A program made the translations under genes and the position numbers. A stretch of DNA of 64,000 nucleotides from Gymnopus androsaceus JB14. Taxonomy: Eukaryota > Basidiomycota > Agaricomycetes > Agaricales > Omphalotaceae. How positions within the stretch are numbered: the stretch's first letter is position 1; every line of letters begins with the position of its first letter. Under the pieces are notes generated by a model. That model searched no databases, had not been told where the DNA came from, and saw only the letters and a list, made by a program, of their open reading frames with translations. The stretch covers positions 392,488 through 456,487 of the forward strand of contig ML769397.1 in the NCBI GenBank assembly GCA_009733575.1, read 5' to 3'. Below are positions 57,711-64,000 of this stretch, piece by piece.

Positions 57711-59900
57711 CTATAATTCAAGGAGACCAAGATCTATAACCAGGCCAGGTTAACCCAGATACTCCGTAAAGTCTTCTTCCTTGAAGTAGGGAAATCGTAA
57801 GACTGCTTTCTGGTAATCGAAGCTGCCCATCGCTGTCATTTGGTAGTATCCTCCTTAGTTATATCTGGTGAGCACCATGAAAGGATCATGGGTATCATTT
57901 CTGGAAATATTTCTTCCATTTCTAGCAAGCAGTGTAACTCAAGATATGTGAGTTTCAGAAGAAGGACAGGTTGACCTTTGGCTGAAAGTAACATGGCTCG
58001 GGAGGAGATCATGTTACACTCAGCCAAACAGCCTGGGTGACACTGTTATTGCTTGGATTGCTTATGATTGGGATGTGGGTGCCTGTACAGCATGTACAGA
58101 AGCCCGAATACAATCGCAGAAGCCACAAGCTTTCCAGTTCTGTACAGAGGCGGGACCTTGCTGGGTGGATCACCAGTTCTGGCTGAATGATCTCGGAACG
58201 AACATTTGCTCCATCGAAATTGACCTGATCACCAGGGAAAAGTGATAACAGTGTAAATGAAGGTCCTTTGAGACTTCATTTCACTTCCATCCAAAGACCA
58301 GAATCTCCCACATTGTCAAAGATGACAATGCAGGCTAGGATCCTGAACATTTCTGGAAACTCGTAACATCTTATAACACAAGGTCATCCAACTTCTGGCT
58401 ACATCCAGGAAAAATGGTCTTGGGGGCCAGGATGACCCCCAGGTCCACTTATGACAGCTAGGCTACCTAGGTAATAATGCAAAAACTCTTGGCCCAACCT
58501 GGGTAGGCTCCTAGGCCTCCTTAGGCTCCTAAGCCTCTACCTAGGAATTCTGAGGGGTATCCTCAGTTCATCAGGTTGCCCAGGATGCCTCGAGGCTAGC
58601 TCAGGATTTGGGCCCATGGGATGGGCCCAGAAGCCTAAGGAGGGCTTAGGGAGGGCTTAGGAGCGCTAGGAAGCTTAGGAATACATGAGGGGTCCAAAGT
58701 TTTTGCTTTATTCCTAGGTGGCCTAGGCTGCCTAAGTGACCTGGGGTCATCCTGGGCCCAGACCATTTTTCCTGATGTAGTTGTAACAAAGGAGTCAATT
58801 CTTCAAGGTGAAGTGTGTGTAATGGGCAGTGTAAGAGGTTACCGCTGTGCCGTGAATGTGATGCGCAGAGATATCAAAGTGACTTTAACAAAGGCAAAGA
58901 GTATGGAGAGAGGGGTGTTTACTGAATAAAACAGGTCCGCTATGCATACAGTTTGAAGTCTATCCCCAGATCAATTCTGAGGATGGAGGAGATCTTACAT
59001 CGGCGTAGGATGTCCACAAAGACATTGAGTCCAAAGATGATGGATTGACAATGTGCTAGTGAGCTTCAGTGAGGTGAGCTTCCACAGATAGCGCAAATTG
59101 TTTCAGAATGAGATTATTGTCTCCATTGAAGAGTTCACTAAGCGTATGTTGGGTGCTCCCAAAAACGTCTCGATTTGCTTGAGGGGACCGTCGACAATAG
59201 GCCAGGTCCTCTTCCTGGCCATGGAGAAAGGACCAGATTTCAAGATACATCTCTTCCAATGAAGGAAGAGATGAGCGGGTTTAGGACTGAGAAAGAGGAC
59301 AAAGAATGATATATGCCCCTCAAGATTAAGCAATCAATTTGGGTGACTAAGTCCAAAATGGTCTCCGATGGCAAGCCATAGCCGGAGAAATACCGGAGTT
59401 AAAGCGTCGAAGTGGGAGATACAGGGCCAAGAGCAGACCTTGACTCCGATTAATCCCTCTTTAACCCACCCAAGCTCGAGTATGGCTGGGTCTGGTCCTT
59501 TCCAGGGAAAGGCATAATTTTGACCAGAGCCACAGGGTCAAGATGAGCAGCCTTTCTCCATGCACGCACACAGGCGCAGAGAGTTGGACATGTATCGAGT
59601 GATCTCTCATGGCTTATACATCGATAGTTCCCTCTTCAGGAAGACATGCAAGTTGGAAGATTTCGGAAAGAATTTCCGATGGGACTCGTCGAATTGGTGA
59701 AAGAAGGTTTTCGAGTGAAACAATCTCGACAAGTTTCGCGTCTTCTCGGACGCGTCAACTCGAGAAATTTGACATTCTAGATCCTCTGCCTGAGTTTTCA
59801 TGTCGGATATTCGAGCTCAAAGGAAGGAAATAGCAGTTGGTTCAAGCCATATTGGCCCTTCAATACGGGTTTGGGAGTAAAGAAATGCGAACCGTGAGTG
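57711..59900 (-). pseudogene. F-box family copy C1, heavily decayed
   Basis: Remnants matching the intact copy C2 occur in order on the minus strand: PKSSNLHVFLKRE-type out-of-frame F-box residues near 59650, HISFFVLFLSPKPAHLFLH near 59280, IRLVNSSMETIIS near 59110, and VLLLKLTYLELHC followed by EMIPMILSWCSPDI near 57900. Stops and frame changes are everywhere. The copy is split by a 376-bp MITE at 58402-58777, and a second element sits just upstream of its start at 59904-60458. Overall it is longer than C2 because of these insertions. Confidence 0.7.
58402..58777. mobile_element. Mariner-type MITE, 376 bp
   Basis: The two ends form an imperfect inverted repeat of about 80-90 bp beginning CATCCAGGAAAAATGG on the left and CATCAGGAAAAATGG on the right, and both contain AGGATGACCCC. 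TA dinucleotides flank it (58400-58401 and 58778-58779). The intact copy C2 reads TTCTGGTAGTTGTAAC at the same place (near 61064-61081) with one TA, which marks the empty site. The middle is rich in CCTAGG and TTAGGCTCC words and has no open frame of note. Size, long ends and TA duplication fit a Tc1/mariner-derived MITE. Confidence 0.8.
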
Positions 59901-59903
59901 TAC

Positions 59904-60458
59904 TATGGTTGTTAGGGATCTTCCGTTTTTCAAAAATTGTGGATAACTTTATAAAAACTTACCGGATTAAAAATCTGAGTACACAGTTAGAATCAGAGTG
60001 CTTTCAAACCCTTAACCCTGACTTTGAGGTGCTTCCGTGGGGTAGTTGAAGCGTCCGGGCAGTGACCGAGGCAAAAACAGGGATCTTCCGCTGGAACTCT
60101 TATCACTTTTGTTTGCTCGTCAGAAGACTTAGAATCCTAATGGACTGCCAAGAAATTTGGGATGAGAAATCCAAAGAACCATATTTAACTGCCTATATAC
60201 TTGGACCAGCAGTTCTATACATTTTGTCCTGTTCCTCGCTGTTTGATGCTAAAGTACACTCAAATCATTTGGTGTTTTTGTCTTTTATTCACTAGTCCTT
60301 CAGAGAGACCTTACTTTTAGTAGATAATCAAGTAGAATGACATTAAAATAACATCTACAGAAAAGGCTAGAGGACTGAGAATGACCCAAATGCTCGCAAT
60401 CGAGCATTTTTTGGAAATCGGAAGATCCCTGTTGATCGAAGATCCCTAAACAACCATA
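59904..60458. mobile_element. Inverted-repeat insertion, 555 bp
   Basis: The left end reads TATGGTTGTTAGGGATCTTC and the right end, inverted, reads TATGGTTGTTTAGGGATCTTC, with further AGGGATCTTCCG words inside each end and near 60083. It is bordered by GTAC (59900-59903) and GTAT (60459-60462). The intact copies read GAGTGTATTGGATGAAG upstream of C2 (near 62192-62208) without the insert. No transposase is visible. A 3- to 4-bp duplication suggests a Harbinger-like or unclassified TIR element. Confidence 0.65.
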
Positions 60459-60573
60459 GTATTGGATGAAGAAAGAAGCGCCCGCTTTTGAATTCAATCT
60501 TCTCCGCTTTATCTTATCAGAGATCCGCAGTACAGTTATAGGAAAATTAATATTAAGTTGTGACCTACAGCTA

Positions 60574-62172
60574 CTATTGAAGGAGACCAAGATCTACAAC
60601 CAAGTCAGGTAGCTCACATATCTCCGTAAAGTCATCCTCATAGAAGAAAGGAAATCGTAAGACCACTTTCTGTAATCGAAGTTGCCCATTCTCGTCAGTA
60701 TCAAACCCGTTCTTGTTAACTCTATCTGGTGAGCACCGTGAAAGAATCATGGGTATCATTTCTGGAGGGGTTTCTTCCATGTCTATCGAACAGTGCAATT
60801 CAAGATATGTGAGTTTCGGAAGAAGGACAGGTTCACCTTGGGTGAAAGTCAATGCTCGGACTAGATCATTTATCTCGAACGAACATTCCTCCATCCGAAA
60901 TGAGCTGATTGCGGGGAAGAGCGATAATAATGTGATGATGGTCCGGGTAAGGCTTCCTTCTTCATTTTCAACAGCAGACGAGAATCCACGCAGTGTCAAA
61001 GATGACAATGCGGTCCCTGAGCGGTTTTGGAAAGCAATAACATCCATAGCAAGGTCATCCAAATTCTGGTAGTTGTAACGAAGAGTCAATTCTTCAAGGT
61101 GAGGTGTAGTAAGGCAGTTTAAGAGGTTCACATCGTTGCCGCGAATGCTATGCGTAGAGATATCGAGTGACTTTAACAAAGATAAAGATATGGAAAGGTG
61201 TTTGCTGAATAAAACGAGGTTCGGTTCGAAGTCTGTCCCCAGATCAATTCTGAGGTGGACGAGATCTTTACATCGGTGTAGGATGTCCACATAGACATTG
61301 GGGTCAAAAACTGATGGATCGACAATAGTGCTAGTGAGCTTCAGCGAGGTGAGTTGTTCAGCAGGTAACGCAAATCGGTTTAATAGAGAGTATGTGGTTT
61401 TATCGATGATTTCGATTTGTCGTAATTTGGGTGCTCCAGAGAATATTTCGATTTGCTGAGGGATTTGACTTGGGATAAGCGTTACGTGCTCACGTGGGTT
61501 GTGAAATGGACTAAATGAGACTTCGAGAAACACCTCTTGCAGCTGCGGAAGAGAGGAGTGCTGTAGACGGAAAAGATGAAGAAAGAATGGCAGTTCTCCC
61601 TGCATATTGAGCAGTCGAAGTTTGTGGCTGAAATCTAAGCTGGACTCCAAAAACTGATCTGCTCTAGGTAGCATAGTCCAAAAACTTCGACCGGAGAAGC
61701 TAAGATACAAATCCAATGGATGTCCTTGACACCGATCAATCCACTCTTTAACCCACCCAAGCTCGGGTATGAGTGATTTCTGGTACTTGTCGAGGGAAAG
61801 GCATAATTTTGACCAAAGTCGAGGGTCAAGATGAGCAGCCTTTCTCCAGGCCACGCACACAGCGCAGATAGTGGAAGTGTAATGAGCGATCCTATGCTTG
61901 TACATCGATATTCCCTCTTCAGGAAGACATGCAAGCTGGAAGATTTCGGAAATGATTTCCGGTGGGACTCGTCGAATTGGTGAAAGAAGATTTTCGAGCG
62001 AAGCAATTTCGACAAGTTTCGCGTCTTTTTGATGCGTCAACTCGGAAATCTGACTTTCGAAGTTCTCTGCCTGAGTGTTTGCGTCGGACAGTCGAGCTCG
62101 AAGGAAGTAAACGTCAGTTGGTTCAAGCCATATTGGCCCTTCGATACGTTGTTGAGAAAGATATTGCTCCAT
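60574..62172 (-). CDS. F-box domain protein, family copy C2 (intact)
   Basis: A complete single-exon protein of 532 residues from the ATG at 62172 (MEQYLSQQRIEGPIWLEPTD). The frame stays open further upstream but has no ATG there. A coiled-coil-like stretch (RARLSDANTQAENFESQISE) leads to the F-box core LSPIRRVPPEIISEIFQLAC, then CAVCVAWRKAAHLDPRLWSK and WVKEWIDRCQGHPLDLYLSF. Degenerate leucine-rich segments follow (LNRFALPAEQLTSLKL, ILHRCKDLVHLRIDLG, LNCLTTPHLEELTLRYNYQN, LPKLTYLELHCSIDMEE), ending VVDLGLLQ. Expected role: SCF substrate adaptor. It is the only undamaged member of the C sub-family here and the reference for the empty transposon sites in C1. Copy C3 lies 1760 bp downstream on the plus-strand map. 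Confidence 0.88.
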   Translation of the reverse strand: MEQYLSQQRIEGPIWLEPTDVYFLRARLSDANTQAENFESQISELTHQKDAKLVEIASLENLLSPIRRVPPEIISEIFQLACLPEEGISMYKHRIAHYTSTICAVCVAWRKAAHLDPRLWSKLCLSLDKYQKSLIPELGWVKEWIDRCQGHPLDLYLSFSGRSFWTMLPRADQFLESSLDFSHKLRLLNMQGELPFFLHLFRLQHSSLPQLQEVFLEVSFSPFHNPREHVTLIPSQIPQQIEIFSGAPKLRQIEIIDKTTYSLLNRFALPAEQLTSLKLTSTIVDPSVFDPNVYVDILHRCKDLVHLRIDLGTDFEPNLVLFSKHLSISLSLLKSLDISTHSIRGNDVNLLNCLTTPHLEELTLRYNYQNLDDLAMDVIAFQNRSGTALSSLTLRGFSSAVENEEGSLTRTIITLLSLFPAISSFRMEECSFEINDLVRALTFTQGEPVLLPKLTYLELHCSIDMEETPPEMIPMILSRCSPDRVNKNGFDTDENGQLRLQKVVLRFPFFYEDDFTEICELPDLVVDLGLLQ

Positions 62173-62333
62173 GGGAAGCAGTGAACCATGAGTGTATTGG
62201 ATGAAGAAAGAAGCGCCCGCTTTCGATCTTCTCTGCTCCTGCAGCTGCCACACTTTTGGCCTCCGGATTTCTTTATCTTATCAGGATCCCGCAGTGCAGT
62301 TGCAGGAAAAGTAATATTAAGTTGACCTAGCTA

Positions 62334-63911
62334 CTATTGAAGGAGACCAAGATCTACAACCAAGTCAGGTAGCTCACATATCTCCGTAAAGTTGTCCTCA
62401 TCGAAGAAAGGAAATCGTAAGACCACTTTCTGTAATCGAAGCTGCCCATTCTCGTCAGTATCAAACCCGTTCTCGTTGACTCTATCGTGAAAGAATCATG
62501 GGTATCATCTCTGGAGGGGTTTCTTCCATGTCTTGCGAACAGTGCAGCTCAAGATATGGGAGTTTCGGAAGAAGGACAGGTTGACCTTTGACGAGAGTCA
62601 GTGCTCGAACTAGTTCATCTATCTCGAACGAACATTTCTTCATTCGAAATGAGCTGATTGCGGGGAATAGCGATAATAATGTAATGATGGTCCGGGTAAG
62701 ACTTCCTTCTTCATTTTCAACAGCAGACGAGAATCCATGCAGTGTCAAAGATGACAATGCAGTCCCTGAGCGGTTCTGGAAAGTAATAACATCCATAGCA
62801 AGGTCATCCAAATTCTGGTAATTGTAACGAAGAGTCAATTCTTCAAAGTGAGGTGTGGTAAGGCAGTTTAAGAGGTTCACATCGTTGCCCACGCGCTCAC
62901 CGGTAATCCCATGAGCAGAGATGTCGAGCGACTTCAACGAAGGTAAAGATATAGAAAGGTGTTTACTGAATAAAACAAGGTCCGGTTCAAAGTCTACCAG
63001 ATCAATTCTGAGGTGGACAATATCTTTGCATCGGCGCAGGATGTCCGTATAGGCATCTGGGTAAAAATATGTTGGATCGATAATAGTGCTAGTGATCTTC
63101 AACGAGGTGAGTTGTGCCACAGGTAGCGCAGATTGATTCAGAATGGGATTAGTGTCTTCCTCAATGAGTTCAATACGTTGTAACTTGGGTGCTCCCAAGA
63201 ATGTCTCGATTTTCTGAGGACCTGATGATAGGCCAGGTCCATATCCAGGGAATCCCTAGTACTAGGGAAAAGGATGAGATTTCGAGATACACCTCTTCCA
63301 ATTGAGGAAGGGATGAGCGAGGTAGACTGAAAAGAGGAAGGAAGAATGCTATATGCCCCTCAAGATTAAGCAATCGGATTTGGTGACTGAACCCCAAAAT
63401 GGTCTCCATGAATGGGTAGGATATAGCCGGAGAAATACCGGATATAGTGTCGAAGTCGAGATACAGGTCCAAAGGCAGCCCTTGACTTCGATTAATCCAC
63501 TCTTTAACCCATCCAAGCTCGGGTATGACTGGTGTCTGGTACCTTTGCAGGGAAAGCATAATTTGGACCCGAGCCAAGGGTTAAGATGAGCAGCCTTTCT
63601 CCATGCCTCGCACACAGCACAGAGAGTGGACGTGTGATGAGCGATCCTATGCTTGTACATCGATATTCCCTCTTCAAGAAGACATACAAGTTGGAAGATT
63701 TCGGAAATCATTTCCGGTGGGACTCGTCGAACTGGTGAAAGAAGGTTTCGAGCGAAGCATCTCGACAAGTTTCGCGTCTTTCTCACGCGTCAACTCGGAA
63801 ATCTGACTTCTAGCTCCTCTGCCTGATTATAGTGGAGCTCGAAGGAAGGAAATGTCGTTGGTTCAAGCCATATTGGCCTTCGATACGAGTTTGGGAAAGA
63901 TATTGCTCCAT
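62334..63911 (-). pseudogene. F-box family copy C3, frameshifted
   Basis: Very close to C2 over its whole length, starting MEQYLSQTRIEG (ATG at 63911) and ending at the stop equivalent to that of C2. Large pieces remain open: LLSPVRRVPPEMISEIFQLV (F-box core), VIPELGWVKEWINRSQGLPL, LNLEGHIAFFLPLFSLPRSS, and a 238-codon frame (62482-63198) with LRRCKDIVHLRIDLVDFEP and LPKLPYLELHCSQDMEE. Single-base shifts near 63830, 63600, 63220 and a short deletion near 62483 break it. Recent tandem duplicate now decaying. Confidence 0.75.
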
Positions 63912-64000
63912 GAGAAGCGCCGCGGTGAAGCGTGATTGATGAAGAAAGAAGCGCCCGCTTCGATCTTCTCTGTTCCTGCACACTTTTGGCCTTCGGTTTT

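Noticed and set aside
62173..62253. Upstream extension of F-box copy C2
   Set aside because: The frame is open but has no ATG; sister copies and the conserved MEQYLSQ start support 62172.
1..64000. CRISPR array, prokaryotic operon or integrated virus
   Set aside because: No regularly spaced repeats; genes carry spliceosomal introns and eukaryotic housekeeping functions; no viral genes recognised.

Overview
The window reads as nuclear DNA of a filamentous basidiomycete, probably an Agaricomycete. The recognisable genes are eukaryotic housekeeping genes broken by very short introns (about 41-90 nt, GT-AG, CTRAY-like branch points). Several neighbours share divergent promoters under 200 bp, and the right half holds an expanded F-box/leucine-rich-like family of the kind common in mushrooms. 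No rRNA, tRNA, CRISPR array or prokaryotic operon was seen.

Layout. 1-3.5 kb: nothing recognised. 3.6-6.3 kb: a divergent pair (small secreted protein on -, SnoaL/NTF2-like protein on +) present twice in tandem, the first copy readable and the second decayed. 6.3-11.2 kb: no gene. 11.9-14.7 kb: a GATA zinc-finger regulator on - with a Ser/Pro/Tyr-rich tail, either the same gene or a neighbour, and a pyrimidine-rich transcript end. 14.7-27.4 kb: nearly 13 kb without a supportable gene, lying upstream of the regulator. 27.6-32.2 kb: compact housekeeping block with the U2 snRNP protein IST3 (-), eIF3d (+) and a UBAC2/Dsc2-like rhomboid-CUE protein (-). 32.2-39.1 kb: mostly empty, with coding-like fragments near 36.2 and 39.2 kb. 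39.7-44.1 kb: YEATS protein YAF9 (-), a COX7A-like subunit (+), a von Willebrand A protein (+) and a small cupin (-). 44.8-64 kb: F-box family genes interleaved with a thioredoxin-like membrane protein and a SET-MYND methyltransferase.

F-box region. At least seven copies in three sub-families are visible: A1 intact, A2 with one frameshift, B1 and B2 decayed, C1 heavily decayed, C2 intact, C3 frameshifted. Three mobile-element insertions sit in or beside decayed copies. For each, a sister copy in the same window preserves the uninterrupted target: a 1448-bp element with perfect 41-bp inverted ends and a 9-bp duplication, a 376-bp mariner-type MITE, and a 555-bp inverted-repeat element. A fourth candidate, a near-perfect foldback with 79-bp arms, lies just upstream of B2.

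How genes fit together. IST3 acts in pre-mRNA splicing, eIF3d in translation initiation, YAF9 in chromatin remodelling/acetylation, the COX7A-like subunit in respiration, and the UBAC2-like protein in ER-associated degradation. F-box proteins are expected to be SCF ubiquitin-ligase substrate adaptors. There is no evidence of a single pathway; the interest of the window is in its duplications, decay and insertions.
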